Positions 10,410 to 21,092 of a DNA stretch of 64,000 nucleotides are shown here, piece after piece (within the stretch, counting starts at the first letter, position 1; each line of letters opens with the position of its first letter). Location: assembly GCA_015179045.1 (NCBI GenBank), contig WHUZ01000008.1:1116001-1180000 (forward strand), read 5' to 3'. Under the pieces are notes generated by a model. That model did no database searches. It was not told where the DNA came from and worked only from the letters and a program-made list of their open reading frames with translations. The stretch comes from Kalaharituber pfeilii (lineage: Eukaryota; Ascomycota; Pezizomycetes; Pezizales; Pezizaceae). Made by a program: the position numbers and the translations under genes.

Positions 10410-11171
10410 ATGGGGAGTGTACAAGCGGCAGTTCAGCTGGAAACGAAGCATAGAAAGGAAGGGCAAGTCTCGAATCAGAAAGAGCAAGGTAACGAGAGCG
10501 CCAGTACGACTGCGCAGAAGCAAGGACAAGAAACCGTTGAAATACCTCAAGATGGGCAACAGATCGGGGCTAGACAGGAAATCGAAACTCACAATCCTAA
10601 TCGATTTATTCCAGTAGGAGTCCAGCCCTTAAGCCCAGATTTCTTCGACGACTTACCGACCACATATAAAGACAACAATCATCGACGACGGCATTTAGGC
10701 TATGGAGTAACTCTGCAGCCCCCACTCAGAGATCCATTCAAGGAATCACTACAACGTCCACGAAGAAGATTGAATCCCCGCCCCGAAATACCACCAGGGC
10801 TGCTTGATTCTCCAAGCAAGCTACCAAGGCCGTATCCACCATCCCTTGTTGAAAATACTTCAGAGAAAAGGTACTGCTGTGTTCGAAGAATCGGTGTGTA
10901 CCAGATTTGCAGGCATCACAGTACGCAGAAAAAGCATATGACTGTCAAATCAATAAATTCAATGGGAAGCCTCAGAGGGGCACAGGTGAGAACAGATGCT
11001 CCATCGCAAACTCATTTGACCGGCTTGAGCATAACCTGCTCTCAGAAACGCTGCAAATCCTATAAGTTAGAGTATGCATTGATCGAGGGTACGTGTTCGG
11101 AATGCAACGAAACCTATATGACATCTCTTAAGAGTCCAAAGTGGAGCGTTGGACGCGCGAAAGAGAAGTAA
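10410..11171 (+). CDS. hypothetical Cys/His-rich protein, 253 residues
   Basis: Function not recognised. This is an uninterrupted ATG-to-stop frame. Residues 1-60 are Gln/Glu-rich and low complexity. The middle is basic and proline-rich (residues about 90-145, PRRRLNPRPEIPPG). The C-terminal third has a cysteine/histidine pattern: CCVRRIGVYQICRHH near residues 154-168, then C..C..K at about 207-213 and CSECNE at about 228-233. This spacing is typical of small fungal zinc-binding modules with a repeated Cys-x2-Cys ending. There is no signal peptide, so it is probably intracellular. An extra upstream exon or a C-terminal extension cannot be excluded. It is the only plausible gene between 8.5 and 16 kb. 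Confidence 0.6.
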   Translation: MGSVQAAVQLETKHRKEGQVSNQKEQGNESASTTAQKQGQETVEIPQDGQQIGARQEIETHNPNRFIPVGVQPLSPDFFDDLPTTYKDNNHRRRHLGYGVTLQPPLRDPFKESLQRPRRRLNPRPEIPPGLLDSPSKLPRPYPPSLVENTSEKRYCCVRRIGVYQICRHHSTQKKHMTVKSINSMGSLRGAQVRTDAPSQTHLTGLSITCSQKRCKSYKLEYALIEGTCSECNETYMTSLKSPKWSVGRAKEK

Positions 11172-11699
11172 GAGGGCCAGCAGGAGAAGCAACTGCCGGC
11201 TTCACTAGGAATCAATTTGTACAGCTTCAAGTGAACGACGCCGAGAATTTCCTCCAACTACCTTAGGACTCGAAGATTAACAGACTTGAGGGGTAAGTCA
11301 GACACCACCTCCAAGGGTCTGGTCAAAGCTCACACCGGTAAATACGGCAATGGCTTGTTCAGATTGTTCTCCAAATAGATTTTGCTCACCGCGTTTCTGA
11401 GCCAAGCGAATAAGAACTAGCGTTACGGAGTCATGCTCGATCGTAGCTGGTCATCAGACCTGCAGAATGAAACGTGGATCCGGTGCGTGCTGTGCTGGTG
11501 CTGGTGGGAGGATCAGGAGGTTGAGTGAGTACGAGGTATATAACGTAGTACGAATAAAGATGAGCAGACGATTGAATCGGTGTCCTTAAGTACTCATACC
11601 GCAATAGTGCCCATGAACCGAAAACTGTCACATAGCTGTACGAGAGTATACATAGACCCCTACTCCTCCTACTCCTGCCCATGTGATGTGATGGGGTTG
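11172..11699. other. gene-free 3' flank
   Basis: Short overlapping frames on both strands, none recognised. Confidence 0.45.
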
Positions 11700-12560
11700 A
11701 GCCACGTAGCATGATGCTTCGGCGGATTGACAGAAGAGGCACCATAGAGGCTGGGAAGAGAATGAAGACGGGGGGCGGGGGCGGGGGGCGGGGGCGGCCG
11801 GCGGGGGGGGGGGGGGCGGGTGGGAATTACCGTGTCTCGTCCGTCGGCCGGCCCTGTTGGAAATTGTGTGGGGAGCGGTGTTTCCGGGGGCTGGGCAAGC
11901 GCAGCGGCGCGGGCTAGCCAGGATAAGTAGCAGCGGAGCAGCCTACTGCCGAGTCAGGCAAGCCAGCGCCGGGCTGGGGGGGGTGTGCTTGGCGGCGGTG
12001 GCGAGGCCACAGCGCCTGACCTGAGCCGCGCAAGGCTGGGCTGTGGCCTGCCAGCGCCGCCCCGGTCGTGCCCGTCCGCGCCGCCTCACAGCACCGATCG
12101 GCGGGAGCGGCCGCGATCAACGCATCCGGCCTCGATGCGATCCACCCGGCACCGCTGCCATACCAGGCCTCCCCCAACTATCTGACACGGTGCCAGCCTC
12201 CCTCCCGCTAGTTGCCACATACCGCAGGCCAGCTGGAGCCCCTGGGCTCGGACGACGCTGCCTGCCCCAGTCGATCGAGATTCTCGAAACTCTACCCTCA
12301 GATAGTTCCCCTCCTGCAACACACCCCCCCCCCCCCCCCCCCCACCCCCTCCTCCCCACATCATATAATACAAATATCTCCACCACCTGTCTGCAGCGGC
12401 GTCAATGCTCAATGCCAGCTTCTCTGTGAGCTCTCACCGGTAACTACTCCGAAACGGGCACCCCCCCCCCCCCCCACCCCACCCCACCCCAGCCCCAATT
12501 CCGTCCCTCCTGCCCGCTCGCTTGTCATGCCCGACGATCTGCCAGCTGTGCTGTGAGTTG
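11700..12560. promoter_or_regulatory. GC-rich island with G-run and C-run tracts
   Basis: This block is far more GC-rich than its surroundings. It contains closely spaced G-runs at 11770-11825 (potential G-quadruplex on the plus strand) and long C-runs at 12325-12345 and 12460-12475. Similar GC-rich blocks sit directly before the genes at 17431, 28675 and 48971, which suggests a promoter-type island. No supported gene follows it, and frames on both strands here overlap in ways expected of biased composition. It may be an orphan promoter, the start of a non-coding transcript or the remains of a gene. Confidence 0.4.
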
Positions 12561-15500
12561 GAGCCGAGTCGAAGGACTAGCTGTTCTAAATCCAACTCGG
12601 AGCTTTCCGCCTACTGCACGGCTGCACTCGAGCCCTATCTGGAAGCGAAACTTACAAGAGGACGTGTTATGGCGTTGGCCCATCCCTCTTGAAATACGTT
12701 GCTGGCATGCCATGTGGAAATAGATGCACAAATGCTTCATTGGCTGTCTATATCATCTTATGCAGGGACTTTCAACCCAAATATCCTTCTACTCGGCTAC
12801 TTTATCCTAGTATAACATTAGTCTGGTTACTCTTGGTTAGTCTTGTTGCAAACTGGATTCATCCATCTCTGCCTGTTCTCATTCTATTACTGACACCTTC
12901 TCAAGAGGTTATTAAGATTTTATCGCTGCTGACACGCTCCACAACTTTTCCACCTCTCAACTTGAAGGGACAGGACATAAAGCCCTGCGCATAAGAAACA
13001 AGTCTGACCAATAGATGCCCGCCGTTATTACCAGAGCAGACTTCTGAACTTGGATTCCAATTTTGAAATTTGGGGCCTTCAATATTCCGAAGCATAAAGT
13101 TAAACAGTCTTGACAAACCTTACTTCAGCAGAAAACACTTGTTCGGCTATTTTTGTCATGTTACATTGTGGGAAATGGTAGCCATCGTCCGGGGTAATGT
13201 CTTCAGACTGACGGTAGCTGGTATTGCAGAAATACTCGTCTCTTGCCGCAGTACAGCGCATACATCGAGAGATGCAGCTGCCATAGATGAACGGATTGTT
13301 GAAAGCATACCATTTCTACGTCATACATTCATCCATCATGTGGACAACTACCAAAGTCTGTTACATTGTTGGCAAAACCACCTTCAAAGGAGTTCCGATG
13401 CTGAGATTGTTTAGAGCCTCTACTTATCGATATGCTTGACACGACTGAGACCTTTATAAACCTCACCCGAAACTCACTCATACAACTTCAGAAAAATTCA
13501 AGAATAGCAGAGGACTTAATCCAGATTTCCAAATTGTTGCGTAACTGACACCTCCATTTATAGTGTGGGAGAAAGGGACTTAATCAAATTTTATGGAGAC
13601 TTTCGGTCCAACAATTAGCACAACCCGGGACCATCACCATCATACCACCTATATTGGGAAGTTGATACAATTCATGTAAGCTGTCTCTATCCAGCTCAAT
13701 TTCGGATGAGTCTAATATATACTTGAAACGACTATATCTCCACATTCTGTTATGAGATAATGGAACCGCTCGCAATTACCTCGTTGAGAGCACCTGCCTT
13801 TGCTGTCCAATCACGTGAAATGATCGACGCGCCAAATCGAATGGTTGTCAACGCATCAACTCACATGCATGAATGGCCCTAATTAGATGATTAGACGTCA
13901 TCGCCTTCCTTCGGTACTTCACGCCTGAATTCGCAAACATCTTTGCAGATAATTGAAACGGTGACTTCAATTTTGTCTCCTACCATTTCCTTCTATTAAA
14001 ATTACCCAGTTTACTGATTCTTCCTTTTCAGTGAAATCAAACAATTTCTCCCTTGATTCCGCATGTCTCTACGTAGCTTTCCAATGCTGACCATAATTTA
14101 CACGCATTACATGGGTGTGTACGTGTACGCCCTAACATGTTTCGACATCCTGCAGCGGTAGTTGCCAATCAGCTCTCCCTTTCACAACTAGGGGTCTGTG
14201 GTTATCCTAACCATTGTCGACTGCCGCAATTAAGCACAAGGCGCAAACGCATACGCACATACCGCCCATTTTCTCGATTACTGAAAAAACAAAGACTTCT
14301 AAAGACGTGTTGGGGCTCCTGTGGACAGCTCAACGTCATCGCGCGTTTAAGGCTTATTCATTCCGAACATACTCGTGTCGACCGCTTGGTCTTCTTTCCA
14401 GATCCACTATGGCAAGATCTTTTACTTCCTTCACAATCGGGCTAGGAGTAGTTCCCTGGTGGGCATGTTTTCTGGTGTTATCAGAGCTTCATAACTAAAC
14501 AGCTGGCATATATGGCACCACGCTTTCTGTCTATTTCGAAAACTTGCCTTAATTGTTCTATTGCTGTTTTATACCGTTCAGTCAAGCCTAATCGTGATGC
14601 ATGGACTAAGCCAAGAACAGGCTTCGACTTGCACACAGAAATACTCGATACATTCTGTGAGTGTACCATCTCGTGCTACAGTTGTACAGCTGCGGTTGGT
14701 TGATATTTGGGCTTGGTAAATAGATCCTGCCGAAATCGCTGCGGCCGGTCTCAAATTGGGCTACTGTCTCTCCTCGACTGCCAGCGGCCTGATGACTAGG
14801 ACAGCTCAGTAGCTCTAGGCAAACGACTGAGCGATCGACAAATAGACCTTTTCACTGCCATTGAGCGAGGATGTCTCGTACAAGCATACCGGCCTCGAAA
14901 CCAATTGAACTGAGACTTACTATGTTGGACACGAAATACCCTCTTCCCTCAAGGCACTGTATTCTAAGCTTTATGTTCTCGCAGCAATATAACGCACAAA
15001 GACTTCCCTGCATCCTGATGTGATAGCAAATGTTGCTGAGAGTGAACGCTAACCCGAAGGATCGACCATGGGATCCGGACAGGACTTGAGATTTTTATGG
15101 CTGCCATGTAGGACTATTCCGGTCTCTCCCAACTGATAGTAGCCTGAATTCGACGCGCCGTAGGTTAATCCAGGCTTAAGTTAACGGATATATCGAAATC
15201 TACGTTCATATAAACATTTTCCATTGAAAGATATTCCAACCATGCCCTTGCCTCTTAAACCCTGCGCTTATCTTCAAACAAGGTTCTAGATGAATGAGCC
15301 ACCGCAAGTTGCGGTTTCGGTCACTTTAATGAACCCTACTTGGCTCACCGTAGATCTGTTACACTCCCGAAAAGCACAACCGTTGTGAAACATCCAATAC
15401 ATACTAAACATGAATTAAAGTAATAGTTTAAACCGTTCGCATAGATTAGTTGTATATCTTGTATTTGTCGCATTAAGTGTAAGTACACCCTAGTCTCATT

Positions 15501-16239
15501 GCGACGTATGCTAAGGTTCTAGGCAACCAAAGTAACCTGCGAGCCTCTCGTAGGTGAAGCAATATTTTCATCGAGGCAAACCACAAGGCTAACAACGGGC
15601 CCGAGGCTAGCAACAACTAGTCTCATGACCAGCAACGTGCTTCTACGACGTGACATTGGCATTATATAATCATTCAACCAATGTGGGGAAGATTATTCTT
15701 GGTTGTGTTTCGATTTTGTTCTAATTGTAAAAAGAAATGTTTCCTGATCCGCACCTAGCGTTGGTACGGGCATCATTAGGCTGGCTGGGCTTCATTGAAG
15801 AAAGCAACAAAACATCAATAGGATAGCCACTTCAACTCCAAGTTATCAAGGCTTCGGCAATTAATCAAGATCTGATAAGAAAGGTTGAGCTGGCTTGCAT
15901 GAGCAGAAGCTACAGACGCCGAGGAGGCTACAAGTCCCAACTGAGTGCGTTCACGATTTTCTCTCTTTGTGTCTTAGGGCAAAGCTAGTTGTCAGGGCTA
16001 TTGCTCGCTGCGCCGCAAACTGTATTCCTGTGCCTGATATATGGCGAGGCCGCCTCAATCAGTTTCAACTAGACCCCAATCTGTCTCTCACACGCTTGAG
16101 CCTGGAATCGCGACGAGAGCACGTCTAGGCTCGCCCGGCATTAATATTTCGACGGTCCTCTCGAAGTCAAACAATACAGCCCTGCTGGTTTGCGACAAAC
16201 GTACACACATACACACGTAAATTTTGTTTGCCTGGGGGC
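12561..16239. other. long gene-free stretch
   Basis: Many short frames (for example 13070-13414 and 14137-14498) but no conserved motif, clear splice-linked exons or transposon boundary that I can defend. It is probably intergenic or old decayed sequence. Confidence 0.45.
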
Positions 16240-17430
16240 TGAATGTGGAGAAAGGACCGGACACGCACAGGGGCGCTACTACATACAGAGTGCGGCGGGC
16301 GTAATCGCAGCCTAGCCACACCCTCCATGATGCGTGCCAAACCCCCGTATAGGAGGTACCCTCGCCCCCACACCCTGCGCCGGAGACCCCCCCCTCCTCC
16401 TTTCGTTTGCCTTCAGCCCTCCAGCAAGACAGCCCCGATGCTGTATTCGGGCACAAACTTCTCTTCTCGGTTCGAAATCTACCCACGGCTGCTCTGTAGT
16501 ACGGGCGCGCGCTCACCTGAGGCCTGCCCGGACATATCTCTGCTGCGTGCGGAGGGCCACTCCTGTGCAGGCAGGCAGGCGGGCGGGCAGGCAGGCAGGC
16601 GGGCAGGCAGGCAGGCAGGCAGGCAGGAAGCCCGTGGGCCCCGTTGCTACGAATGCGACTCGACTGACTGCTGCGCTGTGCACAATACTTGTACCTAGGG
16701 CCAGCAGTCGATTAAGCATGTTGGACGTCACCACTTAAGCACATGCATCTGCACCCACATTTGTCCTCTTGAGCTCTGGTCGGCGCTGTCAAATCGGCGG
16801 TGCGCTTGCTCTCACGCTCCGGAACGTACATCAATCACTGCAGCCAAAATCAGAGCAAACCCTCAAATGAATAGAGCAGCAAGAAAGTGTTTGTATGCAG
16901 CTGGTAGGCAGGCTAGCATGTATAGCGTGCGCCGCGCAAAAGCAGAAGAGCCGCCACACAGGACATGCCTGGGCGGAGACAGGCTACAGCTGCCAGCCAG
17001 GCCAGTGCCCGTGAGCAGCCAGCGGCCCACCGCAGTTTCTTTTTGTCCTCTTTAGATTTTTTATTATTAATTTTCTTGATTTTTCGATTTTTCATTCTCT
17101 TCATTCTCATATCTCTTTTTTTTTTTTTTTTTCCTCCCCTTCCCATGCTGCATGCATGCTCGCGTCCCCCCACACACGCTCGCTGGAATTTTTCCAGTCT
17201 TCTGCTTGCCCAGGGAACACTGCCATTATATAGAAGCCTTTTCGGCCATCAGGTGCACTCGCGATAAGTAAAAGCCCAATTCCCTTTACTGGGCACCCCC
17301 CCAGCACCCCCCTCCAGCTTGCTCAACGTTCCCTTGTCTCTCAGTGTTCCCAGATAATTTCTCATCCTATCCGAGAGCAACATCAAAGTGCCCTTTTGTA
17401 TACTCTCTGGTCGTTTTCACACAGTTGAAG
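16240..17430 (+). promoter_or_regulatory. GC-rich and pyrimidine-rich upstream region
   Basis: A GC-rich block holds a (GGCA/GGCG)n tandem tract at about 16566-16628. It is followed by a T-rich and then C-rich pyrimidine stretch at 17037-17140 and CA-rich sequence to the ATG at 17431. Pyrimidine tracts just before the start are common in filamentous-fungal promoters. Overlapping frames here on both strands are composition artefacts. Confidence 0.45.
16566..16628. repeat. (GGCA)n / (GGCG)n microsatellite
   Basis: Tandem four-base units GGCA with interspersed GGCG run for about 60 bp. Frames through it encode artificial Gly/Arg/Gln or Cys/Pro repeats. Confidence 0.9.
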
Positions 17431-18885
17431 ATGTCGGGCGCTGCCAACGAGTTGGATCAAAGGGCGCAATGGCTATCGGTCGCTTGCCGTCGCTTCCTTT
17501 CAAACGCTTCGCAAGCCGCTCTCAATGCCTCCGTTGCTATCTCCAGTCAGATTTGCCACAACATCTACCCACCACGCTCTCTACCTTTCGCTGTGCCACT
17601 AACACGCAATAACTCCACATCTTCATCTTCAGGCCAGCCGCCGAGGCCAGCAGCAAGAACTACTGACAATACAGTTGCTCGCGTGACCCAACAACAGGCA
17701 GATGGACAAACTCGGCGTGAAAGCCAGTTTGACGCTTATCTTCGGAGTCAGGGACCTCGGGCGCTAGAACTTGCCCCAGAGGAGGAATATCGAAGGCACT
17801 ATAACGACAGTCTAAACTGGAGGAGTAATATGGGAGTGGACGCTCTGGGGGAGACCGTACCTTATCCGGCAAAGTCAGCCGAGATTCAGGTTCCGAGTCA
17901 CGGGGTGTTTGAGCGATCTGTGGAAAAGAGGATGGGTGCTGAGGAACTTCGACCCGACTGGATCCGTTTCTGTAATAAGCACGGATCTAGAAGCCAGCGA
18001 CCGTCGCCATCTCCCAGTAACATTATGTTGGCACCTTGTGAAAGCATGGACATCGACATGAAGGATCCTGGTATTAGTGACGGCACATCGCACGATCGGA
18101 ACGTTCGAGTCGATGATCGGAAACCACGATATCACGCGGTTTCGGGACGACCTCTTCCCGTTGAACCGCCTGAAAGAGCACCATTGAATCCGCCAGTAAC
18201 AATCCAGATTAACGGCACAGATACCGTCTTAACTAGCATTTCTGCGGCTGGTCCCTCTTCATACGATTCACTTTCGCCACTTGCACTCTCAGCAACATCG
18301 ATGTACCTACCAACGCGAGCGCCGATGACCTACAGCCTCTCTTCGCCTGCTAGTCCCTCGCTAGAAGCCCCATGCGTTGCAACTAAGCAACAAGAAGTTG
18401 AACGAAAGACACCATACTTCGCGCTCTATCCACCAGAACACAAGCTCGGTTTCAATTGTTTGTGTGAAGTCTGTCGGCTGAAGGAATTGAAGAAGAAGAA
18501 ACCTGACGCTGTTCCAACGCTGTTTGAGCGCAGAGCGCTAAAGCGGAAAGTCCAAGAGCCCGAACTGCTGCCGGCCCCAGAGACGCCGCAGGACTCAAAC
18601 TATACATTCTCATCTGTTCCAGGCCCACAAAACCCTCCGTGTGAACCGGTTGGATATTTCATGTCCGGGAATGTGATGGTGCCGAAGTATAACTATAAGG
18701 AGCAGCTTCGAGTTTTAGAACCTTCAACTTGGTTGCTTGGTGATACTGTTGTCTATGGTGTTAAATCGCGGTACCGAAGCCATTCGAACAAAAGGCGGGC
18801 ACGAAAATCCGGAATTGCATTCCCAGAAACTGAAGAGGTACCAGTTGAAGAGTATGGCGAGGGCCGCAAAAGAAGAAGGAAGTGA
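17431..18885 (+). CDS. hypothetical low-complexity protein with basic C-terminus, 484 residues
   Basis: Function not recognised. The start is set at ATG 17431 (TTGAAG before ATG); the frame opens upstream at a GTG but has no earlier ATG. There are no introns. Residues about 1-60 are mixed helical. About 60-110 and 205-350 are Ser/Pro/Thr-rich and probably disordered. FNCLCEVCRLKELKKKKPD near residues 347-365 gives an isolated Cys-x2-Cys followed by a lysine cluster. The C-terminus has two basic stretches, NKRRARKSG and GRKRRRK at the very end, which look like nuclear localisation signals. A nuclear role is inference only. The gene sits behind a typical fungal promoter block, which supports it being real. 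Confidence 0.75.
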   Translation: MSGAANELDQRAQWLSVACRRFLSNASQAALNASVAISSQICHNIYPPRSLPFAVPLTRNNSTSSSSGQPPRPAARTTDNTVARVTQQQADGQTRRESQFDAYLRSQGPRALELAPEEEYRRHYNDSLNWRSNMGVDALGETVPYPAKSAEIQVPSHGVFERSVEKRMGAEELRPDWIRFCNKHGSRSQRPSPSPSNIMLAPCESMDIDMKDPGISDGTSHDRNVRVDDRKPRYHAVSGRPLPVEPPERAPLNPPVTIQINGTDTVLTSISAAGPSSYDSLSPLALSATSMYLPTRAPMTYSLSSPASPSLEAPCVATKQQEVERKTPYFALYPPEHKLGFNCLCEVCRLKELKKKKPDAVPTLFERRALKRKVQEPELLPAPETPQDSNYTFSSVPGPQNPPCEPVGYFMSGNVMVPKYNYKEQLRVLEPSTWLLGDTVVYGVKSRYRSHSNKRRARKSGIAFPETEEVPVEEYGEGRKRRRK

Positions 18886-20579
18886 AGCACGCAGTTCTCC
18901 CAAGAAGAGGGCGGGGGAAAAGGACGCGCAATTTCCTTTGTATTCCATTTTCCAATTTGCTTATTGATATACTGTTGATCTCCTCATTCGGGCTGGACCC
19001 TTCATTTTCGTTTATTGATGCTTGTTAGTCCTTGATAACTTGACCGCATTTTTCCTATTTCTAATTCTATTGGTTCAGAAATGTTGGGGTTCAACTTGGA
19101 AATTGCTTTTGTTTGGGAATAGGACTGGAATTTGTATTTTTGTGGGGATAGAGTATAAGGGGAATCCGGACAGGCTTAGGTTCATTGGTCGGTATTTCTT
19201 GACAGGAATGGAGTTCCATGGGTTTGATAGGAGCGTTTCTGGGGTTTTAGGGCTCAGGTTTACGGGTCGGAATTGAGATGTTAGGGGATGGTCATGGTCA
19301 CGGCAGTTGGAAATTTCCTCTTTCGTTCACTTGCTTATTTTCTTTCTTTTTATCGGATTGATTTCTATGTCGCATCCTAGCGTTTGCCGTATTTTCTTTG
19401 CTTTCTTCAATGTTTTCATTTACTCCGCGCTTTTCTTTTCTGCTATTTCTTTATTTTTCCTTTTTGTCTTTTATTTGCGATTGGTACGGGAGTTTGACAT
19501 ACAGGCTACGGAACGGGAACGACGTAACGACAACGACCTCATGACCCTTATGATTAACGACTTTTTTTCTTCCGCTTTTTACGACCTTATGAAATTACGA
19601 CAGTTACGACAGTTATGGCAGGTACCACAGATACGACAGTTACGACTTTCACCAGCCTTTTTTTTATGTGTGTGTGTGTTGTTGTTGTTGTACTCTACTC
19701 TTTGAAAAATATTTATGATCGATGGCCAATTAACGAATTAACGTGATGTGGATTATATATATTTATATTGAGGGTTTATCATTGTTGTAATTTCTAAAGC
19801 GTGGTGTAATTGAATATGAAGCAATTGAGCACAAACCCAAGTTCACATCCACAGTTAATGATTTGTGATGGCTCTGCGGTGGGGGTAAGTGCTGTAGGGA
19901 CTACAAAGGGGGCGACCAGTACGAAGCGAACCCCCGTTCCTGGCTCCGTAATTGTGTTGGGAGTAGGCGGAGGAAGGGAGGGGGGGGGCAGGGCAGGCTA
20001 TAATGCGAAGGCTAGACTACCCCAGGCCTCAGTTTAATAACGCGGAAAAGGCTGAGCCGGAATTGCAACTGCCGTAATGGATGGACCAAGCGTATGCAGA
20101 GCCCATTACTTCCGAGAGGCCTACTGGGCCTTTGTAGAACGCGCAAATTGGGGGCCAGTCCAAGTTCTGACCGTCCATCCTATCAGTTTCCTTGGTCCGC
20201 GCCCTGTCCTGCAGGCGTAATCCTGTGTGAGGGGTTGTCAGAAAGTGGAAAGTGTCGCGTGAGGCTAGGCAGAGCTTGAAATGCAAAGTGGTTTCCCTAA
20301 AGGGGGTAAGGCTGCAGCCTTCCAATGAGGAGTCGGCTGGATCTTTCCTTTATAGGAACATCACGTGAGTTGCGATATGCGAAGTGTCTTTCTGGAAAAA
20401 TAAAGTGAGCGAAACCGAGATAGGCTTGTGGCTGAAGCTGGCATTGGCGAGAGGCTTGTTACCCTCACAAGGCTGAAGTCGGGCCGCTAACTTGTTATCA
20501 AGGTTGCGGGCCGATCTAGGTTGATAATGACATAATAATTTTTATATACAATGCTCATGTGCCCGTAGGGCACTTAATG
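18886..20579. other. intergenic, T-rich then repetitive
   Basis: This is the 3' flank of the 17431 gene. From about 19300 to 19700 it is T-rich with GACA/TACGAC-like imperfect repeats (19570-19650), and the frame at 19307-19705 is hydrophobic low complexity. A G-run occurs near 19975-19990. It may include the 3' UTR of the minus-strand gene that ends at 20580. Confidence 0.45.
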
Positions 20580-21092
20580 TTACTTTTGTTCCTGAGACAG
20601 GGTATATTTTTCCATGGCCTTCCGCCTGGTATGGTCTCTGCGTGGCGGCGAGATGCTCCTGTCGGGTCGCCGCGGCATGGATTTATCTTGGGCAAGCGCG
20701 AGACGCTCGGCGCTGTTGAGAGGCGACACGTCGACGGGGACAGGTTTGCGTCTGACCATGGACTGCTTGGTAGTTGTTGATATTGACGTTGACGCCGAGG
20801 CTAGATGCGTGGGCATTGCTGTGCGTCTCGGCGACGGGTAAGGCGCATGTGGATCATTTGGCAGAAACTGAGCACGAGGGCTGGCAAGTGCAGAGCTCGA
20901 TCTGCTATCGCTGGGTCCGGAAGTGTCAAGGCAGTGTGTATGGCTCGCTGCAACCACTCGGCGGCCAGGGTTCTGCGAAGGTGCATGTGGGCCGGCGTGC
21001 TGCCCGCCAGGGCCGCGCGATGTCGGGCGCCGGGGTCGTCCACGATGGCCACGGGGAAGCTCAGAGGAGGGCTTTGACGCTCCACAGCCCAT
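20580..21092 (-). CDS. small protein with MGC acylation-type N-terminus, 170 residues
   Basis: The frame begins MGCGASKP. Gly2 with Ser6 and Lys7 fits the N-myristoylation consensus (MGxxxS), and Cys3 directly after Gly2 is the classic site for added palmitoylation. A membrane-anchored peripheral protein is therefore likely. The rest is Arg/Pro/Ser-rich and predicted disordered, with SPRR, RRPDRSISPP and similar stretches that could be phosphorylated, and a helical end (AMEKYTLSQEQK). There is no known domain. GC content is high across the frame, as for other real genes here. Overlapping plus-strand frames (20614-20841, 20774-21094) are shadows. Confidence 0.7.
   Translation of the reverse strand: MGCGASKPSSELPRGHRGRPRRPTSRGPGGQHAGPHAPSQNPGRRVVAASHTHCLDTSGPSDSRSSSALASPRAQFLPNDPHAPYPSPRRTAMPTHLASASTSISTTTKQSMVRRKPVPVDVSPLNSAERLALAQDKSMPRRPDRSISPPRRDHTRRKAMEKYTLSQEQK

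Noticed and set aside
12043..12556. Several overlapping frames on both strands in the GC island
   Set aside because: They encode Pro/Gly/Arg runs from C-runs and G-runs and overlap each other; no conserved motif.
16243..16738. Two frames of 151 and 134 residues
   Set aside because: They run through the GGCA microsatellite and the GC-rich promoter block; composition artefacts.
19307..19705. 132-residue hydrophobic frame
   Set aside because: Phe/Leu/Ser-rich translation of T-rich intergenic DNA; no defined membrane topology or motif.
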